DNA of 64,000 nt. Origin: Allosaccharopolyspora coralli (GTDB taxonomy: Bacteria > Actinomycetota > Actinomycetes > Mycobacteriales > Pseudonocardiaceae). The first letter of the stretch is position 1; each line of letters starts with the position of its first letter. The translations under genes and the position numbers were made by a program. The DNA lies in NCBI RefSeq assembly GCF_009664835.1, contig NZ_CP045929.1:1798001-1862000 (forward strand), written 5' to 3'. Shown here in pieces: positions 52,335-62,747 of this stretch. The notes under the pieces were generated by a model. That model worked only from the letters and a program-made list of their open reading frames with translations, ran no database searches and had not been told where the DNA came from.

Positions 52335-52490
52335 ATGAGCGAAGGCACGATGCATGCGGAACGTGACGAGGCGGCACAGACGTGTGAGGCGCCCTCAGTC
52401 CCGTCCGAGTCACCTCGGAAAGCGCCGACACGCCGGTGGTCGTCATGGTTCAGCGAGGTCGGCCGTTGGCGCGCCGATCTTCTCCGTTGA
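52335..52490 (+). CDS. Doubtful small gene divergent from LysR
   Basis: 51 codons from an ATG with GGAGG 6 bases before it: SEGTMHAERDEAAQTCEAP, then TRRWSSWFSEVGRWRADLLR. No family is recognised and its end overlaps the 3' end of the next minus-strand gene by 41 bases. Kept only because of the strong ribosome site and the divergent position. Confidence 0.25.
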   Translation: MSEGTMHAERDEAAQTCEAPSVPSESPRKAPTRRWSSWFSEVGRWRADLLR

Positions 52491-52755
52491 GATCATGGTG
52501 GGGCTGGATGTTCACGGCGGACGACGCTTCGGGTTCGAGGGCGTCGAGGATCTGGTAGGCCGTGCGTCGGGACAGTCCGGAGTGCTCGATCAACACCGAA
52601 CGGTTGATCGCAACGCCGTCGATCCGCAGCGCGCCGGCTGCGCGGAGGGCAGCCTTGAGCTCCTCGAGAATCGATGCGGCGGCCCGTTTGGCGGCGGCCC
52701 GTTGTTCACGCAACTCGTCGAGCCGGGCGAGTGCTTCGGATTCGGAGTCGAACAC
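52450..52755 (-). CDS. Small helix-turn-helix protein
   Basis: 101 residues. EALARLDELREQRAAAKRAA is a helical start; INRSVLIEHSGLSRRTAYQI, LDALEP looks like a HTH. Function is unknown. A GTG at 52755 preceded by AAGAAGGGAT is chosen; a longer frame to 52821 would run through the strong hairpin at 52772-52812. Confidence 0.55.
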   Translation of the reverse strand: MFDSESEALARLDELREQRAAAKRAAASILEELKAALRAAGALRIDGVAINRSVLIEHSGLSRRTAYQILDALEPEASSAVNIQPHHDLNGEDRRANGRPR

Positions 52756-52771
52756 GGGGAATCCCTTCTTG

Positions 52772-52812
52772 GTGCGCGAGCCCGCGCCGGGCGACGGCGC
52801 GGGCTCGCGCAC
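52772..52812 (-). terminator. Very strong hairpin after the MmpS-like gene
   Basis: An exact 18-bp stem (52772-52789 with 52795-52812) and a 5-base loop GGCGA. It begins 5 bases after the stop of the MmpS-like gene. There is no U-run, as is common in actinomycetes. Confidence 0.8.
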
Positions 52813-52817
52813 TGTCC

Positions 52818-53309
52818 TCATTCGAGCGTGCTGTGGCAGGACACGGTGGCGAACTCGCCGCCGGAGGAGTGGTTCTCGCTGATCACTTCGCCGTCGACCA
52901 GGATGGTGCAGCCGAGTGGTCCGGTGCCGCCCTGGTAGCTGCGGGTCGCGGAGACCGAGACGGGAGCGAAGAACGTGTCCTCCATGGTGATCTCGGTCGA
53001 CCAGGGCAGGGACTCGGTCGACTGGGAGTGCGACATGTTGGAGTCGGTGGTGAAGGTGATCATGCCCTCGCCGCCGCCGGTAATCTCGTACCGGACGACG
53101 TGGCCGCCCGACGAGCTGGCGGCGACCGCCTCGGGGGCCGATCCGTTCCCTGCGGACGCGGAGGTCGAGCCACCGGCTCCGGCCGCGGCGGCGACGACGA
53201 TCACAGCGAGCAGGCCGAGAGCGGGGATGACCACGAAGTTGCGGAACCGGTGCGTCTTTTCGATCTTGACGCGCTGCCCGGTGGTCGGGTCCGTGTAGTA
53301 GGAAGCCAT
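52818..53309 (-). CDS. MmpS-like membrane protein
   Basis: 163 residues. A cytoplasmic start (YYTDPTTGQRVKIEKTHRF), one helix (NFVVIPALGLLAVIVVAAAA), a short linker, then HVVRYEITGGGEGMITFTTD and FFAPVSVSATRSYQGGTGPL, GCTILVDGEVI: the soluble MmpS fold. In mycobacteria MmpS proteins serve MmpL transporters; no mmpL gene is adjacent here (the MMPL gene is 16 kb away). AAAGGCTC precedes the ATG at 53309. The 305-base gap to the next gene holds nothing else I recognise. Confidence 0.75.
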   Translation of the reverse strand: MASYYTDPTTGQRVKIEKTHRFRNFVVIPALGLLAVIVVAAAAGAGGSTSASAGNGSAPEAVAASSSGGHVVRYEITGGGEGMITFTTDSNMSHSQSTESLPWSTEITMEDTFFAPVSVSATRSYQGGTGPLGCTILVDGEVISENHSSGGEFATVSCHSTLE

Positions 53310-53614
53310 GATCAGAGCCTTTCGAGAAGGCCCCGCGCCGCGCCGGTGCAGGTCTGGTCTGGGGCGTGCCATCGGCGGATCTCGCCGCTGTTTAGAAGTA
53401 AACAGGCAGGACACGTCGTTGTCTATCGGTAGACAGTGCGTGCAGCGTCACAGCTCGGGTCGGTAACGACGGGCCCGTCGCCGACGACACGAACGTCCGC
53501 TTTGCCCCCGCGGTGGTGCGCACGGTCGACACCGAGCGGTGCGTTGGTCGCGAGCGCCCCTACGCGGCGGTGACATGTCGTTGCCTCGCGCCGCACGGTC
53601 CGTACTGTCGAAGG

Positions 53615-54115
53615 ATGCGACTGTCGTCCTCACTAGCCGTGGTCGCGGGAGGTGCGCTCGCCCTCGGGGCGCGCGCTGCGCTCCCGCATCTGATCGCGAG
53701 GAAGGTGCGATCGGACCTGGACAAGCTCAACGCGGGGGACCACCGACCGATGCTGGCAGCCTACGCCGACGACGCGATCCTGCGGTTTCCCGTCGGCGAC
53801 CACCGGTGGTCCGGGGAACACCGCGGAAAGACGGCGATCGAGCGCTTCTTGCGGGAGTTTACGGCGGCCGGGCTGTTCGGCGAGATCACCGAGCTGCACG
53901 CGTCCGGCCCACCGTGGCGGATGACGTTGCTCGCCCGTTTCGACGACCATGCCCTCGGGCCGCGGGGCCAACGTCTCTACGACAACCGCGCGGTGCTCCT
54001 CGGGCGTCTCCGTTGGGGAAAGATCGTGGAGCACGAGGACTTCTTCGCCGACACCGGTCCTCTCGAGACCCTCGAGCGACGGCTCCGCGAACTGGATCGG
54101 CATCCGGTGACGTGA
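53615..54115 (+). CDS. NTF2/SnoaL-like protein with N-terminal anchor
   Basis: 166 residues. A hydrophobic N-terminus (SSLAVVAGGALALGARAALP) may be a membrane anchor. The rest is NTF2-like: LNAGDHRPMLAAYADDAILR, GKTAIERFLREFTAAGL and a closing KIVEHEDFFADTGPLE. Substrate unknown. GAAGG touches the ATG at 53615, so the spacing is short. Confidence 0.7.
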   Translation: MRLSSSLAVVAGGALALGARAALPHLIARKVRSDLDKLNAGDHRPMLAAYADDAILRFPVGDHRWSGEHRGKTAIERFLREFTAAGLFGEITELHASGPPWRMTLLARFDDHALGPRGQRLYDNRAVLLGRLRWGKIVEHEDFFADTGPLETLERRLRELDRHPVT

Positions 54116-54334
54116 CGTCCGTCAGAGGGCAGTGTGGAACTTGGGTGGGTGGTCCGGTACCGCCGCCAGTTCGTGCCTCGCGGCGTTGGGGTCCTCTTGA
54201 GTATCCGGGTGTACGCGGCGAGACCCCTTGCCTTGCCGGGCACGAACTCCGAACGCCGGAGCTCCTCGCCTTGCCGACGCTGATCGCGTATGTCCGTGCC
54301 CTACAGGCACAAACGCCAGTTCCCAATTGCACCC

Positions 54335-55177
54335 TCAGCGAATGTCGAGGGGGCGGGCCTCGGTCGGGGCGGGAAACGCTTCGTCGATGCGGTCGAAGTC
54401 CTGCTGGGACAGTTCCACGTCCCACGCCGCGGCATTGTCCCTGAGGTGATCCGCACTGCGCGCACTCGGGATGGCGCAGACGTTGTCGTGCCGCAGCAGC
54501 CAAGCCAGTGCGACGCACTGGATACCGACGCCGTGCCGTTCGGCGACCTCCTGCAGCACCGCCGAGTCGGGGATGCGTCCCTGCTCGATCGGCGAGTACG
54601 CCATGACCGGCAGACCTTGGCGGGCGCACCAGGGAAGCAGGTCGTACTCGATGCCGCGCCGGGTGAGGTTGTAGAGAACCTGGTTCGTCGCGACGCCCCG
54701 GCCATCGGGGGTGTCGCGGAGGTCGGTGAGGTCCGCCACGTCGAAGTTGCTCACGCCCCAGTGGCGGATGTCGCCGGCGTCGATGAGGTGGCCGAACGCC
54801 TCCACCGTGTCGACAAGCGGATACGAGCCTGGCCAGTGCAACAGGAACAGGTCGATGTGGTCGGTGCGCAGTCGCCGCAGACTGCGACGACAGGCGTCGA
54901 TGGTGCCCTGCCTGCTGGCGTTGTGGGGGAGCACCTTGGTCACCACGAACGCCTCGTCCCGACGCGTCGACAATGCCTCGCCCACGAGCTCCTCGGAGGC
55001 GCCGTCGCCGTACATCTCGGCGGTGTCCACCAGTGTCATACCCAGGTCGAGCGCCGTGTTCACGGCGCGGACCTCCTCGTCGCGGCGGTCGGACTTCTCG
55101 CCCCACCCCCACGTGCCGAGCCCGAGTGCGGGCATCCTCGTCCCCGTGGGGAGGGAAACGGTGCGGTCGTCGGCCAC
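54335..55177 (-). CDS. Aldo/keto reductase
   Basis: 280 residues. MPALGLGTWGWGEKSDR, MTLVDTAEMYGDGASEELVG (catalytic Asp and Tyr), VTKVLPHNASRQGT, HIDLFLLHWPG (catalytic His) and AIPSARSADHLRDNAAAWDV (cofactor phosphate site) give a complete AKR barrel. GTG at 55177 with GGAGG upstream is preferred to ATG 55195. NADPH-dependent; substrate unknown. Confidence 0.9.
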   Translation of the reverse strand: MADDRTVSLPTGTRMPALGLGTWGWGEKSDRRDEEVRAVNTALDLGMTLVDTAEMYGDGASEELVGEALSTRRDEAFVVTKVLPHNASRQGTIDACRRSLRRLRTDHIDLFLLHWPGSYPLVDTVEAFGHLIDAGDIRHWGVSNFDVADLTDLRDTPDGRGVATNQVLYNLTRRGIEYDLLPWCARQGLPVMAYSPIEQGRIPDSAVLQEVAERHGVGIQCVALAWLLRHDNVCAIPSARSADHLRDNAAAWDVELSQQDFDRIDEAFPAPTEARPLDIR

Positions 55178-55284
55178 GTACAACCTCCGTTGCAAGGCAA
55201 AACTGGACGGTAGTGGGATACCCGCTCGCGGGCGCCTTCAATCCGATGCCCGCGATCGTCGCATTCGGCACGCGTGCGGCTTCC

Positions 55285-55334
55285 GAGGCGTGAGCCTTTT
55301 TAGTGGTCATAGCAACCAAAAAGACTCACGCCTC
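55285..55334. terminator. Long bidirectional hairpin
   Basis: GAGGCGTGAG (55285-55294) pairs with CTCACGCCTC (55325-55334), and CTTTTT with AAAAAG inside. It overlaps the last base of the dioxygenase gene and is 108 bases upstream of the aldo/keto reductase start; it ends minus-strand transcription. Confidence 0.8.
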
Positions 55335-56089
55335 TACAGGGCGTCGACGATCGGCCTGGTGACCGGGCTGGGGTGGTCGGCGTTCAGGTCGAGCGGCTCC
55401 GCTGCGTGCAGCGGAGGTTGCGCCATGAAACGGGGCACCGTCCCGTGGTGTGGTTGCGCGGCGTGCACCAGGAACGGGTGGCAGAGGTACACGTCGCCGA
55501 GCGAGCCGGTCGCGAGTGCCTCCGGGCGGTGTTCGGTGGCGGGTACGGCCTCCGAACACAGCGACATCCACTCGCGGCCGTCCTCACCGCCGGGTTCCAG
55601 AAACCGAGGCACGTCGTGGTGTGATCCGATTCGGACCCGGGTCGGAGCCTCGTCCGGGCCCACCTCGGAGAACAGGAACAGCACGAGCAACGCCCGATTC
55701 CGGGAGCGCAGGTTCAGCCGGTTCTCGCCCTGCGGCCCGGCGAAACTCGCCTCCACGTGCCAGCCGGCGTCGCCAGGGTCGTCCGGGCTCGGGAAGCGGA
55801 CCGGAAACGTGCCCAGGCCGTCCATCGGAATCCAACGTCCCGCACCGACGAGTTGGTCGTACGCCTCGTGCAGAACGGGTGCTCGCGCGGCCTCGCGGAA
55901 CGGCGCTGTGGAGTAGCCACCGAGCCGGACCACCGGCTGGGTCCACGTGGTGCGGTCGTCCGGATCGCAGCCGGTGGCTTCCCATAGCTCCGAGCGGCAG
56001 CGCTCGCCGACGTCGTCCGGGAAGGCGCCTTCGACCTTGACGAAACCCTCTGTGACGAAACGCTCGATCTCGTCCACGCTGAGCGCCAT
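55334..56089 (-). CDS. Phytanoyl-CoA dioxygenase (PhyH) family protein
   Basis: 251 residues. FVTEGFVKVEGAFPDDVGER is the usual PhyH N-terminus. The iron site seems to be GWHVEASF (His-x-Glu, where most members have His-x-Asp) with the distal His in DVYLCHPFLVHAAQPHHGTV; the Arg of PRFMAQPPL would bind 2-oxoglutarate. Fe(II)/2-oxoglutarate hydroxylase of unknown substrate. It precedes putB-pruA on the same strand with a 134-base gap between it and putB. Confidence 0.8.
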   Translation of the reverse strand: MALSVDEIERFVTEGFVKVEGAFPDDVGERCRSELWEATGCDPDDRTTWTQPVVRLGGYSTAPFREAARAPVLHEAYDQLVGAGRWIPMDGLGTFPVRFPSPDDPGDAGWHVEASFAGPQGENRLNLRSRNRALLVLFLFSEVGPDEAPTRVRIGSHHDVPRFLEPGGEDGREWMSLCSEAVPATEHRPEALATGSLGDVYLCHPFLVHAAQPHHGTVPRFMAQPPLHAAEPLDLNADHPSPVTRPIVDAL

Positions 56090-56223
56090 ACGCCGTCCTT
56101 TCGTTCTCTGCGTAGGGTGCCGCAGTGATTCTCCGACGGGTGTCCACCCGTTTTCCGGGTAACAGCAGCGGATTCACAAGCCCGCACTGCGTGACGTGCA
56201 AGGTGCGTGTTCGGGACCGCCGG

Positions 56224-57153
56224 TCAGCCTCGGGTGAGCAGTGCGCGCGCGAAGAAGGCGAGATTGGCGGGGCGCTCGGCGAGGCGCCGCATGAAGTAGC
56301 CGTACCACTCGTCGCCGTACGGAAGGTACACCCGCATCCGGTTACCCTCGGAGACCAGCCGCTCCTGGGCGTCTGGGCGGATGCCGAAGAGCATCTGGTA
56401 CTCGAAGTTCTCCGGTGTGCGTCCGGCGTTCGAGGCGAGTTCTCCGGCGACCTGCACCATTCGCGGGTCGTGCGTGGCGACCATCGGGTATCCGTCGCCC
56501 CGCATGAGGACCTTGAGGCATCGCACGTACGAACGGTCGACCTCGGAGGTGTCCTGGAACGCGACCGACTCCGGCTCCGCGTACGCGCCCTTGCACAGCC
56601 GAACCCGCGAGCCGGCGGTCGCCAGGTCACGGCAATCGCCCTCGGTGCGGCGCAGGTACGCCTGCACCACCGCACCGACCCACGGGTAGTCGACCCGCAG
56701 GTTCGACACGATGTCCAAAGTGGAATCCGTGGCGCTGTGGTCCTCCATGTCGATCGTGACGGTCGTTCCCGCCGCCGACGCTGCTTCGCAGATCTGGCGC
56801 GCATTGTCGAGCGCGATCTTGTCGCCGTCCGTCGAGAGGGTGTGGCCGATGGCCGAGAGCTTGACCGAGACCTCGGCGCGGTCGGCCAGCCCAGCTTCGT
56901 CCAATCCGGACAGTACTTCCCGGTAAGCCCGTGTCGTGGTCACCGCCTGGCCACGGTCGAGGGTGTCTTCCCCGAGATGGTCCAGCGTGATGTGCAGGCC
57001 CTGCTCGTGCAGGTTCCGAGTCGCTTCCAGCGCGTCCTGTGTGGTCACGCCCGCGACGAACCGGTTCACCACGGAGCGGGTGAGGGGATTGCCCTCCACG
57101 AGTCGCCGCATCGAGGTCGACCGGGCGGCGGCGAGCAACGGCAAGCGGAGCAT
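56224..57153 (-). CDS. putB: Proline dehydrogenase (monofunctional)
   Basis: 309 residues, the usual length of actinobacterial PRODH. LHITLDHLGEDTLDRGQAVT, EVSVKLSAIGHTLSTDGDKI, VTIDMEDHSATDSTLDIVSN, RLCKGAYAEPESVAF, VATHDPRMVQVAGELA and FEYQMLFGIRPDAQERL form the FAD barrel; YLPYGDEWYGYFMRRLAERP carries the substrate-binding Arg pair. It oxidises proline to pyrroline-5-carboxylate. AAGGAGA precedes the ATG. 89 bases after pruA; one operon, controlled by the divergent PucR-family gene (inference). Confidence 0.95.
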   Translation of the reverse strand: MLRLPLLAAARSTSMRRLVEGNPLTRSVVNRFVAGVTTQDALEATRNLHEQGLHITLDHLGEDTLDRGQAVTTTRAYREVLSGLDEAGLADRAEVSVKLSAIGHTLSTDGDKIALDNARQICEAASAAGTTVTIDMEDHSATDSTLDIVSNLRVDYPWVGAVVQAYLRRTEGDCRDLATAGSRVRLCKGAYAEPESVAFQDTSEVDRSYVRCLKVLMRGDGYPMVATHDPRMVQVAGELASNAGRTPENFEYQMLFGIRPDAQERLVSEGNRMRVYLPYGDEWYGYFMRRLAERPANLAFFARALLTRG

Positions 57154-57242
57154 GGAGCTCTCCTTGTAGAGGGTGTGCGGGCTGGTCTTCGTCGACGGTG
57201 CTACGAGCGGACCCGGAGCGTCCGATGTGGACGCTCCGGGTG

Positions 57243-58871
<1,629 letters not shown>

Positions 58872-58996
58872 GGGACTGATCGCCTCCCTCAGCGATGACC
58901 CGGCCGGTGGGGCGCGGGCGGTGTGCAACGGCGTACCTCGCAGAGTAAGAGCTGGTCACCCCCTGTGCGTTGTTCGATCGGATAGTGTGATCCCTG

Positions 58997-60679
58997 ATGC
59001 ATGGTGCGAACGAACAACGGTCCGGGTCCGCGTTCGAGGCGGATCCGGATGCGGTTCGCGGTCCGGACGTCCCACTGAGCCAGCTCCTCGTGGCCGTCGG
59101 TGAACCTCTGGTCGACGTGCTCGCGGCCCCGCGCGGTTTCGACGTCGCCGTGCGGGATGTCGTCATTGTCGACCCGGACGAGAGCCAGGGCACGCGCGCG
59201 GGCGACGTGGTCCTCGTGATCGGCGCTCGAGGGCGTGCGGCGGTGCCGCTGGTGCGCGCAGCGGCGGACAGTGGCGCGAGTGTCGTCGCCGTCAAGGTCG
59301 ACAACGGCACAGCAGGCGGCGCCAGGGACACCGCGCTACTGCGCGATACCGCCCGCGACCACGGCATCGCGCTGCTCGGCGTCGGCCCGGACGTGCGGTG
59401 GGAGCGGCTCGAAGCGTTCGCCCGCGCGGCCGTCGGTAACGCACTCGCCACGGCCGGCGCCGACGACTCCGACGCGCCAGGGGATCTGTTCTCGCTCGCG
59501 CAGACCGTCGCGGCCATGACCGACGGAATCGTCACCATCGAGGACACGGCGGCCCGGGTGCTGGCGTACTCGCGCACCGACGACGAGGTCGACGAACTCC
59601 GCCGACTGTCGATTCTCGGACGCCGGGGCCCGGAGTCGTACCTGGAGAAGCTGCGCGAATGGGGTGTCTACGAACGACTCCGTGCCGGCGACGACGTCGT
59701 CGAAGTGGACGAGCGTCCCGAACTCGGCATACGGCGTCGGATGGCGGTCGGCATTCACGTCGGCGACCAGCCGCTCGGGGTCATCTGGGTGCAGGAGGGA
59801 CGTTCTCCGCTGTCGGAACGTGGCGAACGTGCCCTGCTCGGGGCGGCCCGGGTGGCCGCGCTGCAGCTCATCCGACAGCGAACGGAGACCGGCGGCGTCC
59901 CGCGCTTCCGGGAGAACCTGCTCACCGGGCTGCTCGACGGCCGGGTGGACGCGGCGTCGGTGGCCGGGGACATCGGCGCGCACGCCGCACGGTCGTGTGC
60001 GGTGGTCGCGTTCACGCTGCGCCCCGGCGGCCCGGGCGAGCCGGACCGCTCGGAGATCGAGCTGTTGCGTTCGGAGATGACCGGGCTGATCTCGGTACAC
60101 GCGGCGGCCTATCGGCGCAGTGCGCTCGTGACGACGATCGGCTCCCGCGTCTACGTGCTGTTGCCGGACCTGCCCGCGCGCGCGGCCGGATCGCCGGTGG
60201 TCGGGTGGACGCGCGAGATGGTCGACGCTGCGGGCCAGCATCTGCGCTCACGGGTGAAGGCGGGCGTCGGCTCACCGGTTCGGACGTTGGAGGACGCGGC
60301 GGACTCGCGCACCGAAGCGGACCGCATCCTCGACGTGCTCGACGACGAGACGACGGTGGCGACCATCGACGATGTGCGGTCCCAGGTGCTCGTCGGGGAG
60401 GTCCTCGGGCTGCTGCGGTCGCACGAGCGGATCCGGGATCCGCGGGTGCGTGCTCTCGTCGCACACGACCACGAGCACGGCACCGATCTCGGTGTCTCCC
60501 TGCTGGCGTTCCTGGAGGCGTTCGGCGACGTCCGGCAGGCGAGCGAGCGGCTGAACGTGCACCCGAACACCGTGCGACACCGCGTTCGCCGAGCCGGTGA
60601 GATCGGCGACCTGGACCTCACGGACCCCACCGAACGCCTCAGCCTCCACCTCCAACTCCGCCTCATCCTGCACCGCTGA
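58997..60679 (+). CDS. PucR family transcriptional regulator, likely of proline catabolism
   Basis: 560 residues. N-terminal PucR-like domain (LLVAVGEPLVDVLAAPRGFD, VRDVVIVDPDES), a GGDEF-like middle portion, and the C-terminal HTH_30: FLEAFGDVRQASERLNVHPN, TVRHRVRRAGEIGDLDLTDP. It is divergent from pruA-putB with a 125-base gap, the same arrangement as PruR/PutR-type activators in actinomycetes, so it most likely activates them in response to proline. Confidence 0.85.
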   Translation: MHGANEQRSGSAFEADPDAVRGPDVPLSQLLVAVGEPLVDVLAAPRGFDVAVRDVVIVDPDESQGTRAGDVVLVIGARGRAAVPLVRAAADSGASVVAVKVDNGTAGGARDTALLRDTARDHGIALLGVGPDVRWERLEAFARAAVGNALATAGADDSDAPGDLFSLAQTVAAMTDGIVTIEDTAARVLAYSRTDDEVDELRRLSILGRRGPESYLEKLREWGVYERLRAGDDVVEVDERPELGIRRRMAVGIHVGDQPLGVIWVQEGRSPLSERGERALLGAARVAALQLIRQRTETGGVPRFRENLLTGLLDGRVDAASVAGDIGAHAARSCAVVAFTLRPGGPGEPDRSEIELLRSEMTGLISVHAAAYRRSALVTTIGSRVYVLLPDLPARAAGSPVVGWTREMVDAAGQHLRSRVKAGVGSPVRTLEDAADSRTEADRILDVLDDETTVATIDDVRSQVLVGEVLGLLRSHERIRDPRVRALVAHDHEHGTDLGVSLLAFLEAFGDVRQASERLNVHPNTVRHRVRRAGEIGDLDLTDPTERLSLHLQLRLILHR

Positions 60680-60682
60680 GGT

Positions 60683-60704
60683 GGCAAATTCGCGCGAATT
60701 TGCC
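60683..60704. repeat. Second copy of the dispersed palindrome
   Basis: GGCAAATTCGCG and its exact complement (22 bases), 3 bases after the pucR-type gene's stop, between two convergent genes; identical to the core of 39130-39157. A GGCGAACGGTGC fragment of the 30-bp repeat family follows at 60713. Confidence 0.85.
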
Positions 60705-60769
60705 TTCACTAAGGCGAACGGTGCAGGTAGAGGGGGTGGTACACGAAAGGATGTTCTCTGGATGTGGGA

Positions 60770-61966
60770 TCAGTGGGCCATGGCGTGGGCGTTGAGGAAG
60801 AGGTCGGGACTGCCCGGCTTCGCGTCCTGAACCGTGTCCTCGGTGGCGCGCTCGACGAGCGCGGCCTCCACCTCGGCCTGCTCGGCCTCCGGGTGCTCGG
60901 CCAGGTACAGGGCGACGGCGCCCGTCACGTGCGGGGCGGCCATCGAGGTGCCCTGCATCGTCGTGACCCCGTCGTCAGCCTCGTGCCCGGCGGAGTCGAT
61001 TCGCACGCCGGGCGCGAACAGGTCGAGACACGGGCCCCAGTTGGAGAACTCGGCGCGACGGTCGTGCTCGTCGGTGGCGCCCACGGTGATCGCTTCCGGC
61101 AAGTGCGCCGGTCCGGACTCGCAGGCGTCGATATCGGCGTTGCCCGCCGCGACGACGAATGCCACGCCGGAGTCGATCACGCCCCGTACCGCCTTGTCGG
61201 CGACGTGCTTGGTGTCGGTGTAGATGCTGAAGTTCACCACCGCGGGTCGCTCCGAGGCCTCGGCTGCCACCCAGTCCAGCCCGGCGATGATCACCGAGTC
61301 GGGTGCGGCGTTGTCACAACCCAGCACCCGCACGGAGTGCAGCGCGGCGCCCTTCGCGACACCGAACGTCGTGCCCGCCGAGGTCCCGGCGGTGTGGGTC
61401 CCGTGCCCGTGACAGTCCACGCCGTCCTGTCCGTCGGCGACGAAGTCCGGTCCCATCACGATGCGGTCGGCGAAATCCCGATGGCTGGGGCGAATTCCGC
61501 TGTCGAGGTTGTAGATCGCGACGTCCTCGGCGGTGTTCTCGTACGTGTAGCGCGCGTCGAGGGGGAGATCCTCTTGGTCGACGCGGTCGAGGCCCCAGGA
61601 CGGCGGGTTCTCCTGCACGCCGGTTCCGCGAGCGACCCCGTCCTGCGACACCGCGGCGACAGTCGGGTCCGCGGCGAGGCGTGCGGCAGCGTGCTCCGTC
61701 AGATCACGAACCGAGAAGCCACGCAGCGCCGACTCGTAGGTGAAGCCGACCTCGCCGCCGTAACGGGCGGCCAGATCTGCGGCAGCGGTCGCCACCGAGG
61801 GAACGGGGTCGTCGGCGAGCCGCACGATGTAGTTGCCCGGGATCGCCTCGGAGGCTTGTTCCACCGGAGCGGTCGTGGGCGACGTGGCGGCAGTGGTGAG
61901 CGTGATCGTGGCCGTCGCGGCGGCAACGGCCAGCACGCGGCGCACGGCATCTCCGCCGAGCTTCAT
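60770..61966 (-). CDS. Secreted subtilisin-like serine protease (S8)
   Basis: 398 residues. Signal peptide (RRVLAVAAATATITLTTAAT), an I9-type propeptide (YIVRLADDPVPSVATAAADL), then the catalytic domain: Asp in AIYNLDSGIRPSHRDF, His in CHGHGTHTAGT, the oxyanion Asn in FVVAAGNAD and Ser in MQGTSMAAPHVTGAVALYLA. All needed residues are present. Cysteines near DCHGHG, LGCDNA and DACESG suggest disulphides. Exported, self-processing endopeptidase. The 328 bases upstream, shared with the divergent universal stress gene, show no gene. Confidence 0.95.
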   Translation of the reverse strand: MKLGGDAVRRVLAVAAATATITLTTAATSPTTAPVEQASEAIPGNYIVRLADDPVPSVATAAADLAARYGGEVGFTYESALRGFSVRDLTEHAAARLAADPTVAAVSQDGVARGTGVQENPPSWGLDRVDQEDLPLDARYTYENTAEDVAIYNLDSGIRPSHRDFADRIVMGPDFVADGQDGVDCHGHGTHTAGTSAGTTFGVAKGAALHSVRVLGCDNAAPDSVIIAGLDWVAAEASERPAVVNFSIYTDTKHVADKAVRGVIDSGVAFVVAAGNADIDACESGPAHLPEAITVGATDEHDRRAEFSNWGPCLDLFAPGVRIDSAGHEADDGVTTMQGTSMAAPHVTGAVALYLAEHPEAEQAEVEAALVERATEDTVQDAKPGSPDLFLNAHAMAH

Positions 61967-62294
61967 GGGATGTCTCCCTCATCGGTGCCGGACAACCCGG
62001 CAGGTGTTCGTGAGGTTCGAAGCTAATCGGCGAGATCGGACGAATCGAGAGGACGGGACGCCGCACGCGGACGTTCCCATCTGCGAGTCTCTCGTTCCCG
62101 GTCGGTTCACACCGCGCGGTCGTCGCGGGTCACGCAGGGTGCACAGGTCCCAGGCTGGGCACGAACACGGCTCGATCCGTGACGAGCGGACGTCCCCGTC
62201 GTTAATGTTCACATCTCGCGGTTTCACCACGAGCGATGCCGGTGCAGCGATCTGGCATCGTGGTCGCCGCCCGATGTGGAGAGAGTGAGAGTCG

Positions 62295-62747
62295 ATGTCG
62301 AGCTACCGCACCGTCGTCGTCGGAACCGACGGCTCGCCGCCGTCGTTCCGCGCCGTCGTCCGTGCCGCCGAGGTCGCGCGGGACGCTTCCGCACGGCTGC
62401 TCGTGGTCTGCGCGTACTACCCCAGTAACGACCGAGAGGTCCAGCAGGCCCAGGACCAGCTCGGGGACGAGGCGTTCCAGGTGATCGGCTCGGCTCCCGC
62501 GGAGCAGACGCTGCGCGAAGCGGCCGAGAAGGCCAGAGCCGTCGGCGCCACGGACATCGACACGACCTCGGTCGTCGGTGCGCCGATCAACGCGCTGACC
62601 GAGGCCGCCGAATCCGACCAGGCCGACCTGCTCGTGATCGGCAGTCGCGGGCTGAACACCATCAAGGGACGCATTCTCGGCTCGGTGCCCTCCGAAGTGT
62701 CCCGCCGCGCCGACTGCGATGTGCTCGTTGTCCGAACGGACCGATGA
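62295..62747 (+). CDS. Universal stress protein (UspA family)
   Basis: 150 residues. YRTVVVGTDGSPPSFRAVVR start, then LLVVCAYYPS and the ATP-binding loop VIGSRGLNTIKGRILGSVPS, EVSRRADCDVLVV (G-2x-G-9x-G-S type). Probably an ATP-binding stress or hypoxia protein. GAGAGTGAGAG precedes the ATG. Its last 29 bases overlap the cyclase gene. Confidence 0.9.
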   Translation: MSSYRTVVVGTDGSPPSFRAVVRAAEVARDASARLLVVCAYYPSNDREVQQAQDQLGDEAFQVIGSAPAEQTLREAAEKARAVGATDIDTTSVVGAPINALTEAAESDQADLLVIGSRGLNTIKGRILGSVPSEVSRRADCDVLVVRTDR

